Source: Croceibacterium mercuriale (GTDB taxonomy: Bacteria > Pseudomonadota > Alphaproteobacteria > Sphingomonadales > Sphingomonadaceae). Taken from it: DNA of 64,000 bases. Where the stretch lies: the NCBI RefSeq assembly GCF_000802385.1, contig NZ_JTDN01000002.1:496001-560000 (forward strand), in the 5' to 3' direction. Positions 22,910 through 32,383 of this stretch are shown one piece after another (the first letter of the stretch is position 1; the number at the start of each line of letters is the position of its first letter). The notes below the pieces were generated by a model. It searched no databases and was not told the origin of the DNA. It saw nothing but the letters and a program-made list of their open reading frames with translations. The position numbers and the translations under genes were made by a program.

Positions 22910-25209
22910 TGGCGACCCCCTTCGCGCTCGACCGCCGCGAGGTGCTGATGGCCGGCACGCTGCTGGCCGCCGCCGTCCGCTTCCCCGCTCTGGCGCAATC
23001 CGCGCCGGCCCTGTCCCGCGCCCATGCCGACCGCATCGCCCGGCTGATCGCCGACATGAGCGTGGCGGAGAAGCTTGGCCAGATGACGCAGGTCGCCGGC
23101 GGACGTCAGGTGGCGCTGAACAGCCGGCTGGACGCGGCCGCGCTGGATCGGGTGCGGGCCGGACAGATCGGATCGTTCCTCCATGTCGCGGGCGCGGAAC
23201 CCTTGCGCGACCTGCAGCGCGTGGCGGTGGCGGAATCCCGACTGGGCATCCCTCTGCTGTTCGCCATGGATGTGGTCCACGGGTACCGCACGATCTTCCC
23301 CGTGCCGCTCGCGCTCGCCGCCAGCTTCGATCCGGCGGTGGCGGAGGATGCCGCGCGGGTGGCGGCGGTGGAGGCGGCGGTCAGCGGCCTGCACTGGACC
23401 TTTGCGCCGATGATCGACATCGCCCGCGATGCCCGCTGGGGCCGCGTGGTGGAAGGCGCCGGCGAGGATCCGCATCTGGGTGCCCGCATCGCTGTGGCGC
23501 AGATCACCGGGTTCCAGACCGCCGACCTGGCCGGCCGCGATGCGGTGCTGGCCTGCGCCAAGCATCTGGGTGCCTATGGCGCCGGCATGGGCGGCCGCGA
23601 CTATGACACGGCCGATGTGTCGGAACGCACCCTGCGCGAAGTCTACCTGTCGCCGTTCCTCGCGGCGGCCGAGGCCGGCGTGGGCACGATGATGACCGCG
23701 TTCAACGATCTGGCGGGCGTGCCCACCACCGGCAATGCCGATCTGGTGCGCGGCATCCTGCGCGACGAATGGAACTACCAGGGGCTGGTGGTCAGCGACT
23801 GGAACGCCGTGTCGGAACTGATCGACCACGGCGCCGCCAGCACTCCGGCGGAGGCCGCCGCGCTGGCGCTGCGGGCCAGCGTCGACATGGACATGACCAG
23901 CGACACCTATGCCGAACATCTCGGCACCGCGCTGGCGCAGGATCCCACGCTGCTGCCGCTGGTGGACCAGGCGGTCGGCCGCATCCTGGCGACCAAGGCG
24001 CGGCTGGGCCTGTTCGACGACCCGTACCGCTTCGGCGATGCCGCGCGCGAACGCACCGTGCTGGGCTCGGCCGGTCACCGGGCACGGGCGCGGCGGGCGG
24101 CGGAACGTGCGCTGGTGCTGCTGCGCAACGAAGGCGGCGTGCTGCCGCTGAGGGCTGGCGCCAAGGTGGCGCTGGTCGGCGCGCTGGCGGACGATGCGCG
24201 CAGCACGCTGGGATCGTGGAAGGCCCGCGGGGTGCAGGAGGATTCCGGTACCCTGCGGGAGGCGATGGGCGACGCAACCTTCGTACCCGGCGTCGCACCC
24301 CGCAGCGACGATGTGTCCGGCATTCCCGCTGCCGTGGCGGCGGCGCAGGGCGCCGATGTGGTGGTGCTGGTGGTGGGCGAGGACTTCGACCATTCCGGCG
24401 AGGCGCGCAGCCGGGCCGACATCACCCTGCCCGGCTCGCAGATGGCGCTGATCGCCGCCCTGCGCGTCACCGGCAAGCCGATCGTCGCGGTTCTGATGAA
24501 CGGGCGCCCGCTGGCGCTGGAGGCCGCGCTCGAGGGCATCCCTGCCGTGCTGGAGAGCTGGTTCGGTGGTAACGAGGCTGGGCCGGCCATCGCCGATGCG
24601 CTGTTCGGCCGCAGCAATCCCGCCGGGCGCCTGCCGATGGGCATGCCGCGCACCGGCGGGCAGCTGCCACTGTTCTACGCCCATCCACCGACCGGCCGGC
24701 CTGCCAATCCGGATCTGACCGTGGACAGCGCGCGTTATCACGACACCGAGATCGGCCCGCTGTTCCCCTTCGGCCATGGTCTCAGCTACGCTCGCTTCAC
24801 CTATGCCGACCTTGCCGTCGACACGCAGGCAGACCGGCAACAGGCGCGCTACACCGTCACCTGCGCCGTCACCAATGATGGCGCCGTGGCAGGCGACGAG
24901 GTGGTCCAGCTCTATGTCCGTGCGCCGGTCGCCGGCCTCGCCCGGCCGGGGCGCGAGTTGCGCGGCTTTGTACGCTTGCCGCTGGCACCAGGACAAACTC
25001 GTCGCGTCAGCTTCACGCTGACCAGCGACCAGTTCGCCCATTGGGCCGACCAGGGATGGCAGGTCGCGGCCGGGCGGGTGGAGCTGATGGTCGGCGCCTC
25101 TTCTGCCGATATCCGCCTGACCGGCGCGCTGGCCGTGCCGCAGGCCTATGCCCTGCCGGCGAGTGCGCTGGCCGGCGCGGCGCTGGCCACGCAAGTGACG
25201 GTCGCCTGA
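22909..25209 (+). CDS. Exported GH3 beta-glucosidase (BglX-like)
   Basis: A 766-residue GH3 enzyme with a leader (DRREVLMAGTLLAAA, cleavage near residue 29). It follows BglX order: MSVAEKLGQMTQV, AMDVVHGYRT, FAPMIDIARDARWGR, CAKHLGAYGA, nucleophile Asp in GLVVSDWNAV, then the sandwich domain with FGGNEAGPAIADALFG, and a C-terminal fibronectin-like domain (VQLYVRAPVAG). It would release glucose (or xylose) from short beta-oligosaccharides in the periplasm. The start ATG overlaps the GFOR stop (TGATG), so the two are coupled. The permease follows after two bases. The supply of glucose to the GFOR-like enzyme is inferred from this order. Confidence 0.9.
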   Translation: MATPFALDRREVLMAGTLLAAAVRFPALAQSAPALSRAHADRIARLIADMSVAEKLGQMTQVAGGRQVALNSRLDAAALDRVRAGQIGSFLHVAGAEPLRDLQRVAVAESRLGIPLLFAMDVVHGYRTIFPVPLALAASFDPAVAEDAARVAAVEAAVSGLHWTFAPMIDIARDARWGRVVEGAGEDPHLGARIAVAQITGFQTADLAGRDAVLACAKHLGAYGAGMGGRDYDTADVSERTLREVYLSPFLAAAEAGVGTMMTAFNDLAGVPTTGNADLVRGILRDEWNYQGLVVSDWNAVSELIDHGAASTPAEAAALALRASVDMDMTSDTYAEHLGTALAQDPTLLPLVDQAVGRILATKARLGLFDDPYRFGDAARERTVLGSAGHRARARRAAERALVLLRNEGGVLPLRAGAKVALVGALADDARSTLGSWKARGVQEDSGTLREAMGDATFVPGVAPRSDDVSGIPAAVAAAQGADVVVLVVGEDFDHSGEARSRADITLPGSQMALIAALRVTGKPIVAVLMNGRPLALEAALEGIPAVLESWFGGNEAGPAIADALFGRSNPAGRLPMGMPRTGGQLPLFYAHPPTGRPANPDLTVDSARYHDTEIGPLFPFGHGLSYARFTYADLAVDTQADRQQARYTVTCAVTNDGAVAGDEVVQLYVRAPVAGLARPGRELRGFVRLPLAPGQTRRVSFTLTSDQFAHWADQGWQVAAGRVELMVGASSADIRLTGALAVPQAYALPASALAGAALATQVTVA

Positions 25210-25211
25210 CG

Positions 25212-26552
25212 ATGGGCATGGGTCCCGTCGTGCTGATCGTGCTGGGCAGCATCGCCGCGCTGATCGTGCTGGTGCTGCGCTTCAAGGTGCCGGCCTTCAT
25301 CGCCCTGCTGGTGGTCGCGCTGGGCACCGGCCTGGCGCTGGGCGGCCAGCCGGCCACGGTGCTGGAGGCGGTGCGTAAAGGCACGGGGGAGGCGCTCGGC
25401 TTCGTGGCGGTGGTCATCGGGCTTGGCGCCATGCTGGGCGGATTGCTGGAGGCGAGCGGCGGTGTCGCCGCGCTTGCCCACCGGCTGCTGGCCGCCTTCG
25501 GCGAGGCGCGCGCACCCTGGGCGCTGACCGCGATCGGCATCATCGTCGGCATTCCGCTGTTCTTCGATGTTGCCTTCATCGTGCTCGCGCCGCTGCTGAC
25601 CACCCTGTCGCTGCGCGCGAACCGCCGGGTGACCTTCTTCGCGCTGCCGCTCCTGGCGGCGCTGATGGCGATGCACGCATTGCTGCCACCGCATCCCGGA
25701 CCTGTCGCCGTGGCGGAGCTGATCGGCACGGATTATGGCCTGCTGGCATTCTACGGCCTGCTGTGCGGCATTCCGGCGGCGATCATCGCCGGGCCGGTGT
25801 TTGCCCGGCTGGCGCATGGTGCGCCCGGTTTCGGCGACCAGGCCCTGCCGCCACAGTTCGATGCCGACGCACCTGCCACCGCATCCATCGGCTTTGGCCC
25901 GGCGCTGGCGGGGATGCTGGTGCCGCTGGCGCTGATCATGATCGCCGCCGCCGCCGATAGCTGGCTGCCGGACGGCGCGTTCAAGAATGCGGTGCTGTTC
26001 ATCGGCCACCCGTTCGCTGCGCTGATCATTGCCTGCGCCTTTGTCGCGATCTGGCTGCGCAAGGTGGTGGGAGCCCCGTTGCAGACCATCTCCGACATCA
26101 TGACCCGCGCGCTGGGGCCGGCCGGCCTGATGGTGCTCGTGGTCGGTGCCGGCGCCGCCTACAAGGAGGTGCTGATCCAGTCGGGCGCGGGGGAGCGGAT
26201 CACGGCGCTGGTCGCCTCCGCCAACCTGTCGGTCATGGTGTTCACCTTCCTGCTGGCCGCCTTCGTGCGCATCGCGCAGGGCTCCGCCACGGTGTCGATG
26301 GTCACCGCGGGCGGCCTGGGCGCCCCGCTGATCGCAGCGGCCGCATTGTCGCCGGGGCAGGTGGCGCTGGTCACCGTGGCGATCGGCGCGGGCGCGACCG
26401 TGGTCAGCCATGTCAACGATACCGGCTTCTGGCTGGTCAAGCAGTTCCTGGGCCTGACAGAGGCGCAGACATTCCGGAGTTGGACCCTATGCTCGACAAT
26501 CGCCGGCCTGACCATGTTCGCCATGGCCGCCCTGCTATGGCCCTGGGCGTGA
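25212..26552 (+). CDS. GntP-family gluconate permease
   Basis: A 446-residue integral membrane protein of the GntP gluconate:H+ symporter family, with about 12-14 hydrophobic segments. Family signatures are GLGAMLGGLLEASGG, IGIPLFFDVAFIVLAPL, ALLPPHPGPVAVAELIG, and GSATVSMVTAGGL with SHVNDTGFWLVKQF near the C-terminus. Substrates of the family are gluconate, KDG-like or other sugar acids. It starts at ATG 25212, two bases after the GH3 stop codon. Together with the GFOR-like and lactonase genes it probably imports gluconate made in the periplasm. Confidence 0.92.
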   Translation: MGMGPVVLIVLGSIAALIVLVLRFKVPAFIALLVVALGTGLALGGQPATVLEAVRKGTGEALGFVAVVIGLGAMLGGLLEASGGVAALAHRLLAAFGEARAPWALTAIGIIVGIPLFFDVAFIVLAPLLTTLSLRANRRVTFFALPLLAALMAMHALLPPHPGPVAVAELIGTDYGLLAFYGLLCGIPAAIIAGPVFARLAHGAPGFGDQALPPQFDADAPATASIGFGPALAGMLVPLALIMIAAAADSWLPDGAFKNAVLFIGHPFAALIIACAFVAIWLRKVVGAPLQTISDIMTRALGPAGLMVLVVGAGAAYKEVLIQSGAGERITALVASANLSVMVFTFLLAAFVRIAQGSATVSMVTAGGLGAPLIAAAALSPGQVALVTVAIGAGATVVSHVNDTGFWLVKQFLGLTEAQTFRSWTLCSTIAGLTMFAMAALLWPWA

Positions 26553-27586
26553 CCAGCCGCCGCACCCTTATGGCAGGGGCGGTCGGGCTGGCCGGCATGG
26601 CGGCCCTGCCGCTGGCCGGATGCGCTGCCCGGCTGGCAGGTGCGCCCGCCGGGCAACAGGTCGGCGGGGTGGAGATGCTGGACCCGGCGCTGGCCGCCAT
26701 CATCGACCCGGGTGCCCGGGCGGAGCTGCTGGCCACCGGCTATGCCTGGGCGGAAGGGCCCGTGTGGGTGCCGGCCGGCTACCTGCTGTTCAACGATCCG
26801 GGCAACAACGTCATGTACCGGTACCGCCCGGGCGGCACGGTCGAGGAGTTCCTGCGCCCGTCCGGCCTGCAGACCCCCGTTCCGCCGGAGATCCGCGAGG
26901 CGGGCGCCAACGGCATGGAGATCGATGCGGCCGGCCGGCTGGTGATCGCCGACAGCGGCACCCGCGCCATTACCGCGATCGACCTTGCCACCAAGGCGCG
27001 CACAGTGCTGGTCGACCGGTTCGAAGGCCGGCGCTTCAACAGCCCAAACGACCTGACGATCGCCCGCAATGGCGCGATCTACTTCACCGACCCGCCCTAC
27101 GGCTTCGCCGCGGCGGACGATTCGCCCTTGCGCGAGGTACCGCATAACGGGCTTTACCTGCGCGATCCGGATGGCCGGCTGCACCTGCTGGACACTCACC
27201 ATCGTCCCAATGGGGTCGGCCTGTCGCCGGACGAACGCACGCTGTACCTTGCCCTGTCGGACGAGGCGCGGCCGCAGGTGCTGGCCTATGCGCTGGGGGC
27301 CGATGGCAAGCCGACCGGGGCGCCGCGCCTGTTCCACGACATGCGTAGCCACCATGCCGCCGGGCGGCCTGGCTTGCCGGATGGGATGGATGTGGCGGAG
27401 GATGGCACGATCTTCGCCACCGGGCCCGGCGGCGTGCATGTGCTTTCGCCCGGCGGGCGGCTGCTCGGCATCATCGGCACGGGTACGGCGATCGCCAATT
27501 GTGCGGTCGGCCGGGCGGAGAATGGTGGGCGCTGCCTGTACCTGACCGCCCACACCACCCTAGCCCGCATTCCCCTGCGCGGCTGA
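26537..27586 (+). CDS. SMP-30/gluconolactonase-type lipoprotein
   Basis: A 349-residue SMP-30/LRE-family propeller. The N-terminus combines a twin-arginine motif (SRRTLMAG) with a lipobox (PLAGC), so it is probably a Tat-exported lipoprotein. Enzyme marks: WAEGPVW with the metal-binding Glu, NSPNDLTIARNGAIYFTDPPYGF, HRPNGVGLSPDERTLYLA and LPDGMDVAEDGTIFATG, supplying Asn and Asp ligands. Relatives hydrolyse gluconolactone to gluconate. It overlaps the GntP gene by 16 bases. ATG 26537 is given; GTG 26549, overlapping the GntP stop as GTGA, is an equally good start. It completes a periplasmic glucose oxidation route (inference). Confidence 0.88.
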   Translation: MALGVTSRRTLMAGAVGLAGMAALPLAGCAARLAGAPAGQQVGGVEMLDPALAAIIDPGARAELLATGYAWAEGPVWVPAGYLLFNDPGNNVMYRYRPGGTVEEFLRPSGLQTPVPPEIREAGANGMEIDAAGRLVIADSGTRAITAIDLATKARTVLVDRFEGRRFNSPNDLTIARNGAIYFTDPPYGFAAADDSPLREVPHNGLYLRDPDGRLHLLDTHHRPNGVGLSPDERTLYLALSDEARPQVLAYALGADGKPTGAPRLFHDMRSHHAAGRPGLPDGMDVAEDGTIFATGPGGVHVLSPGGRLLGIIGTGTAIANCAVGRAENGGRCLYLTAHTTLARIPLRG

Positions 27587-27599
27587 CGCGCGGGTTGCA

Positions 27600-27623
27600 G
27601 CGGGGCGGCCGGTGCCGCCCCGC
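27600..27623. terminator. GC-rich 10-bp hairpin between convergent genes
   Basis: Arms 27600-27609 and 27614-27623 (GCGGGGCGGC/GCCGCCCCGC) pair perfectly around a 4-base loop. It separates the lactonase gene from the opposing nuclease gene. No T-run on either side. Confidence 0.6.
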
Positions 27624-27633
27624 CTGTCAGCCC

Positions 27634-30600
27634 TCAGGCCCAGTGCAGCTCTTCGATGCGCGCCATGCTGGTGGCCTCGCCGACCTGGCCAGCCTGGGTG
27701 ATCGAAGCGACCTCGCCCCGCATGTCCGCCGCGGAGACGCCGATGAAGTCCGCGACCAGCTCGCCACGGAAGAACATCTGCGCCCCTTCGGAGCTGTCGA
27801 GGAAGGTGACGTTGCGCGTTGCCACGCCCAGCTCCAGCCGGTCATCCGCGACATTGTAGTCGAGCACCCGGTCGACGCCCTCGTTGATGCCGGCGAAGCG
27901 GAACGTATCCGCGCCATTGCCGCCCACCAGGATGTCGTTGCCGCGGCCGCCGACCAGCAGGTCGGCGCCATCGCCGCCCTCCAGGTAATCGTCATCATTG
28001 CCGCCCAGCAGCACGTCGTTGCCCGCGCCACCATACAGGTAGTCGCTGCCCGCGCGGCCTTCCAGCTGGTCGTCGCCGTCATTGCCGAACAGGTAATCGT
28101 CCAGGTTGCGGCCCGTGATGATGTCGTTGCCGGCCAGACCCGTGATGCTGTTCGACTGGTCGGCCCGGCCGTTCAGCGTGTCCGCCTGATTGCCGCCGTA
28201 CAGGAAAAAGGCGGTCGCCACGCCATCCTGCACCAGCTCGATCGAGCGAGGCGTGAACTCGTACTGCTGCGAGGCCAGCACTTCGCGGGCGGTGGTGTCC
28301 TCGATCGTCGCAACCGCCACATTGTTGGCATAGACGATCGTGTCGCCGGCCACCTCCTCGTACCGCACCCGGCCATTGCCCAGCGAGTTGATGCGGAAGC
28401 TGTCGCCATCTTCCCAGTCGGTGATCGTGGCGTAGCTGGCATTCAGCAGGGCGCCACTCACCACGAAGGTGTCGTTGCCCGCGCCGCCTGTCAGCGTGTT
28501 GTTGCCGCGGCCGCCGAACAGCGTGTCGTTGCCGGCCAGACCTAGCAGCACGTCGTCACCATCGGTGCCTGTCAGCACGTCATCGCCGGCGGTGCCGGTG
28601 ATGGGCGCCGGGCCGAAGTCGAAGTTGAAGCGCGCCACCACCGGGTCGTGGTCGCTCGCCCGGTCGGCATCGGCGTATTCGGCATTGATGTGGACGATGT
28701 CCACTTCGGCATTCGCGTACAGTCCGCCGGTTGCCAGCAGGTTGTCCAGCGACTGCGAATTGCCTTCGAACAGGTACGAATAGACCTCCTCCGACGGCAG
28801 CAGCGCCTCGGGCAGGCTGGTGAACACGCCACCCTGCGTGGGGTCGGTCAGCTGCCGCTGGAAGGCTTCGAAATAGAAGCCGTTGAAGTCGCCGGCGACC
28901 ACGTACTGCCCGCCGGGATCGGTTGCCAGCTGGTCATTGACCCAGGCCTTCACGGCGCCGGCCTGCGCCAGCCGTGCCGCATCACCGGCATTGGCCGCCG
29001 GCTGCGTGCTGCCATACAGCGGATCGCTGCCGCCGCGCGAAGTGAAGTGGATGTTGATGGCGGTGAACTGCTCCCCGAAGAAGTCGAAGGTCGCCACCAG
29101 CGGGCTGCGGCTGCCGTTGAAGGCCGCATTCTCGATCACCTGCAGGCTGCCCTCGACCAGGCTGACCCGTTCCGGATTGTAGAAGTACCCGTTGCGGATG
29201 TTGCCGCCCGGCTCGCCGCCGGTGCTGCCCGGCACGGTGGGCGCGATTTCGGCATAAGCGTAGGTCGGGCCCCCGGCATCCTGGATGGCGCGGATCAGCG
29301 CGTTCGCCGTCGCCACCGCAGTCAGGTCGCTGCCGCCACCCGGGCCGTCGGCATCCTGCAGCTCCTGCGCGGCGATGATGTCGGGGCTGCGCAGATTGTT
29401 CACGATGTCGGCTGCCAGCTGGTCGAACCGGTCGAACGAGCCGTCGGTGCTTTCCTCGGCTGCGTCCAGGTTCTCCATGTTGTAATTGGCGAAGGTCAGG
29501 CTGTCGGCATCGCCCACCAGGTCGGTCACTTCGCGCGCCAGCGTGGTGTCCAGCGTGGTCGTGACCGCTTCCGTCACCAGCACTTCGTAGAAGTTGAACG
29601 AATAACCGACCACGCCGGTCACGTCGCTCAGCTGGTCGCCGGTGGTGTAGTCGGGATTGAAGCCGGCCAGCAGCCCATCATCCAGCTGGATCTTCTCGGG
29701 GTTGTAGTCGCCTTCGGAGATGGTGATGCCGCCGCGATCGTTCACGCCGGTCGCGCCCTGACCCAGACTGGCGACTACGTCGGTCTCACCGAAATTGTTG
29801 GTGCTGGCGACCACCTGCGGCGTCTCGATCGTGACGCGCATGCCTTCCAGCGATTCCCAGAAATCGATGCCGTCGGTCGTCGGGTCGAAGCTGGTCAGGC
29901 CGTCATCGTCGATCACGGAGGACGGGGGCAGCACGCCGTTGGCACCGATCAGCACGGCCGCGGGCAGCGCCACGCCCGATGCCGTGACGGTGACGGTCGG
30001 GTTGATGATCTCCGTCAGGCTGAGCGCGCCGGCCCCGCCCTGATACTCGGTCACCTGCCCGCCGACATTGGCGCGGTCGCCCACCGCCACGGCCGGCGCA
30101 CTGCCGGTGAACACGAAGATCCCGTCGGAGGTGGCGGCGTCGCCGTCGCCCGTCTCGTCCTGCAGGTAGAAACCGTTTCCGGCGACCGCCGTCACCACGC
30201 CGGTGGTGGTGACGATCTGCCCGGCAAAGGCGGACTGGTGACCCGCGCCCTGGATCTGCATGATGCTCAGCGTGACCGGATCGTCATTCACGATCAGGCC
30301 GATGGCGGTGCCGTCGGTGATGGTGACCTGCCCCTGCGGGTTGCCCAGCGTCAGGGTCAGCGTCTCGTTGCCTTCGCCCACCGTGTCGCCGGCCACCGGC
30401 ACGGTGATGATCGCGCTGGTCTGGCCCACGGCGAAGGTGACGGTGCCCGCCAGCACCGCACCCGGTGCCAGGTCGCCCGCATCGGCGGTACCGTCCAGCG
30501 CGATCGTGTAGTCGACGCTGGCCTCGCTCCCCAGCCCGCCGGCGCGACGCACGACGAACTGCAGCGCGGTGGTGCCGTCATCGCCTTCGGTGACGCTGGC

Positions 30601-32181
30601 ATCCAGCACCCGGATCTGCCCGGTCTCGCCCGCGCCGATGATGTCCTGTCCGGCATTCAGCGTGCCCGCGGTGGCGGTAACCGGACCGGTCCAGTCGAAG
30701 TCGGCCCCCGACGCACCCGCGCCGGTGCGCTGCAGCGACAGCCCTTCCGGTTCGCCCGCCTCGGCCACGCCGATATCGGTGCTGGTCAGGCCGACCGCAG
30801 GGCCGTCGGCAGCGGTGATCACGCCTTCATAGGACAGGAACTCGACCACGGTGCCATCGGGTGCGATCAGCGCCAGACCGTCGGCCGCGCCATTCTGGAT
30901 GGCGTTGACCGGCAGCGGGAAGGCCAGCGCGCCGAAGCCCTCGCCCTCGTCGTCGATCACGCCGGACAGCACCAGCGTGCGGTAGCTGGTCGCCGCATCC
31001 GCGCCATTGCTGCCATTGTAGAACACCACGGTGTAGCCGGTGAGATCGGTCCCGGCCGCGCCGGCGATCTCCACCAGCTCGTTGTCGTCGGTGCCGGCAT
31101 CGTCGTAATGCAGCTCGTTGATCCAGACATTGGCGCCCGGCTGCGGCGCGCCCGCATCGTCGTTGGTGATGGTGCCGGTGGCCGTGGCGCCGCCGATCGA
31201 CGCGCCGCCGACAGGATCGGTCAGGGTCACGGTGAAGCTTTCGTCACCTTCGATCACCAGGTCGCCCGCCACGTCCAGGGTGATGGTGGCGGTGGTCTGT
31301 CCGTCGGCGAAGCTGACGGTGCCGGCAAAAGCCTGGCCCGCAGCGAAATCGGCCGCATCGGCGCTGCCGAACCCGACTGCCCACGCGGCGGAGACCGCCC
31401 CGTCGCTGCCGCCGCTGCGGGTCACGGTGAAGCTGATCGCGGCCGTGCCGCTGTCACCTTCGGCCACGGTGGCATTGCCGATGGCCAGGGTGCCGGGGAC
31501 CGGTTCCGGCGTGCCGCCGCCAGCCGCCGTGGTCACCACGATATTGTCCAGTCCGAACTCGTCGCGGCTGCCGCTACCGCCGACATCGTCGCCGGCGAAG
31601 CGCAGGAAGAACGTCGCCCCGGTCGCAACGGTGCTGCCCAGCGTGACGGTGCCGGCGCGGGCGAAGGCCTGTACGCCCAGGCCGTCTGCCGCCTCGGGCG
31701 AGACATAGTCGAATGTGCTGACCCGGCTCCAGCTGCTGCCATCGGCGGACACTTCGACATACAGGCTGTTGGAACGGGCTTGGTCGTTCAGCACCAGCAG
31801 GTCGTAGCCGAGCTGGAAGCTGGCGCTGGCCGCGCCGCTGTTCACCAGCGCGATGGTGAAGGTGCCGGGCGTCCAGTCGGTGCCGCCGGGCTGGATCCAC
31901 AGGGCCGTGTCGCCTGCGCCGCGATCCAGCGCATACAGGCCGCCGGTGGTGACGCCGCCGGCGGTGATGCCGCGTGCATAGTCGCCGCTGGCGAAGGTGC
32001 CGCCGAACGTGCCGTTCCCGTCGCTCATGCCCGTCAGCACATAGGTGTCGCTGTCCAGCTGACCCGCGGTCGGCGCGGCGGCAAAGCCTGCACCCGTGTA
32101 GCCGGTGAAATCCTGCGCCAGCAGGGTGATGGCGGCATCGTCCGCCGCGGCGAAGGGGGTCGAGAAATCGATAAAGGCCAT
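27634..32181 (-). CDS. Secreted ExeM/NucH-like nuclease with Calx-beta and RTX repeats
   Basis: A 1515-residue modular secreted protein. Rough order: an N-terminal sandwich (1-230), Calx-beta domain (230-340), lamin-tail-like domain (350-500, ANVWINELHYDDAG), second Calx-beta (520-634), ExeM/NucH OB-fold (638-727, QIQGAGHQSAFAGQ), then an endonuclease/exonuclease/phosphatase domain (about 890-1185). That domain starts FANYNMENLD and contains AAQELQD, VAGDFNGF and SDHDPVV, giving the catalytic Asn, Glu, Asp and His. Two blocks of Ca2+-binding GGxGxD nonapeptides follow (about 1195-1230 and 1340-1430). There is no Sec signal, so C-terminal type I secretion is expected. It probably degrades extracellular DNA. 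Start ATG 32181 follows AGGGAA. Confidence 0.9.
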   Translation of the reverse strand: MAFIDFSTPFAAADDAAITLLAQDFTGYTGAGFAAAPTAGQLDSDTYVLTGMSDGNGTFGGTFASGDYARGITAGGVTTGGLYALDRGAGDTALWIQPGGTDWTPGTFTIALVNSGAASASFQLGYDLLVLNDQARSNSLYVEVSADGSSWSRVSTFDYVSPEAADGLGVQAFARAGTVTLGSTVATGATFFLRFAGDDVGGSGSRDEFGLDNIVVTTAAGGGTPEPVPGTLAIGNATVAEGDSGTAAISFTVTRSGGSDGAVSAAWAVGFGSADAADFAAGQAFAGTVSFADGQTTATITLDVAGDLVIEGDESFTVTLTDPVGGASIGGATATGTITNDDAGAPQPGANVWINELHYDDAGTDDNELVEIAGAAGTDLTGYTVVFYNGSNGADAATSYRTLVLSGVIDDEGEGFGALAFPLPVNAIQNGAADGLALIAPDGTVVEFLSYEGVITAADGPAVGLTSTDIGVAEAGEPEGLSLQRTGAGASGADFDWTGPVTATAGTLNAGQDIIGAGETGQIRVLDASVTEGDDGTTALQFVVRRAGGLGSEASVDYTIALDGTADAGDLAPGAVLAGTVTFAVGQTSAIITVPVAGDTVGEGNETLTLTLGNPQGQVTITDGTAIGLIVNDDPVTLSIMQIQGAGHQSAFAGQIVTTTGVVTAVAGNGFYLQDETGDGDAATSDGIFVFTGSAPAVAVGDRANVGGQVTEYQGGAGALSLTEIINPTVTVTASGVALPAAVLIGANGVLPPSSVIDDDGLTSFDPTTDGIDFWESLEGMRVTIETPQVVASTNNFGETDVVASLGQGATGVNDRGGITISEGDYNPEKIQLDDGLLAGFNPDYTTGDQLSDVTGVVGYSFNFYEVLVTEAVTTTLDTTLAREVTDLVGDADSLTFANYNMENLDAAEESTDGSFDRFDQLAADIVNNLRSPDIIAAQELQDADGPGGGSDLTAVATANALIRAIQDAGGPTYAYAEIAPTVPGSTGGEPGGNIRNGYFYNPERVSLVEGSLQVIENAAFNGSRSPLVATFDFFGEQFTAINIHFTSRGGSDPLYGSTQPAANAGDAARLAQAGAVKAWVNDQLATDPGGQYVVAGDFNGFYFEAFQRQLTDPTQGGVFTSLPEALLPSEEVYSYLFEGNSQSLDNLLATGGLYANAEVDIVHINAEYADADRASDHDPVVARFNFDFGPAPITGTAGDDVLTGTDGDDVLLGLAGNDTLFGGRGNNTLTGGAGNDTFVVSGALLNASYATITDWEDGDSFRINSLGNGRVRYEEVAGDTIVYANNVAVATIEDTTAREVLASQQYEFTPRSIELVQDGVATAFFLYGGNQADTLNGRADQSNSITGLAGNDIITGRNLDDYLFGNDGDDQLEGRAGSDYLYGGAGNDVLLGGNDDDYLEGGDGADLLVGGRGNDILVGGNGADTFRFAGINEGVDRVLDYNVADDRLELGVATRNVTFLDSSEGAQMFFRGELVADFIGVSAADMRGEVASITQAGQVGEATSMARIEELHWA

Positions 32182-32247
32182 GATCGTCAATTCCCTGGAT
32201 GCAGGCATGATTCGCGGGCCGGCCGTCAACGGTCCGCCTGCGCATGG

Positions 32248-32261
32248 TGATAGCGTTACGA
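32248..32261. promoter_or_regulatory. Weak LacI-type half-match (TGATAGCGTTACGA)
   Basis: In the 202-base gap between the divergent nuclease and sterol-desaturase-family genes. It differs at two positions, on its reverse complement, from the site at 876-889. A nearby 7-bp inverted repeat CGTTACG (32254-32260) / CGTAACG (32291-32297) may matter more. Nothing else recognisable was seen in this gap. Confidence 0.2.
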
Positions 32262-32383
32262 AAGGATTGCGAAAGATATGCGACAGATCACGTAACGGAG
32301 ATGCGCTGCCATCAACCCTGTCGCGCAACGTCCGGCTTTGCTAAGGGCGGAGGCATGGCCGCATCACCTGCCCTTCCCCTGCC

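Noticed and set aside
27890-28600. Repeats with a short period that could suggest a CRISPR array
   Set aside because: They encode GGxGxD nonapeptides of RTX proteins in frame; there are no constant repeats with unique spacers.
28648-32250. A 1200-codon open frame on the plus strand opposite the large nuclease
   Set aside because: It is a shadow produced by high-GC codon bias; the translation has no domain-like features, while the minus strand encodes clear Calx-beta, nuclease and RTX motifs.
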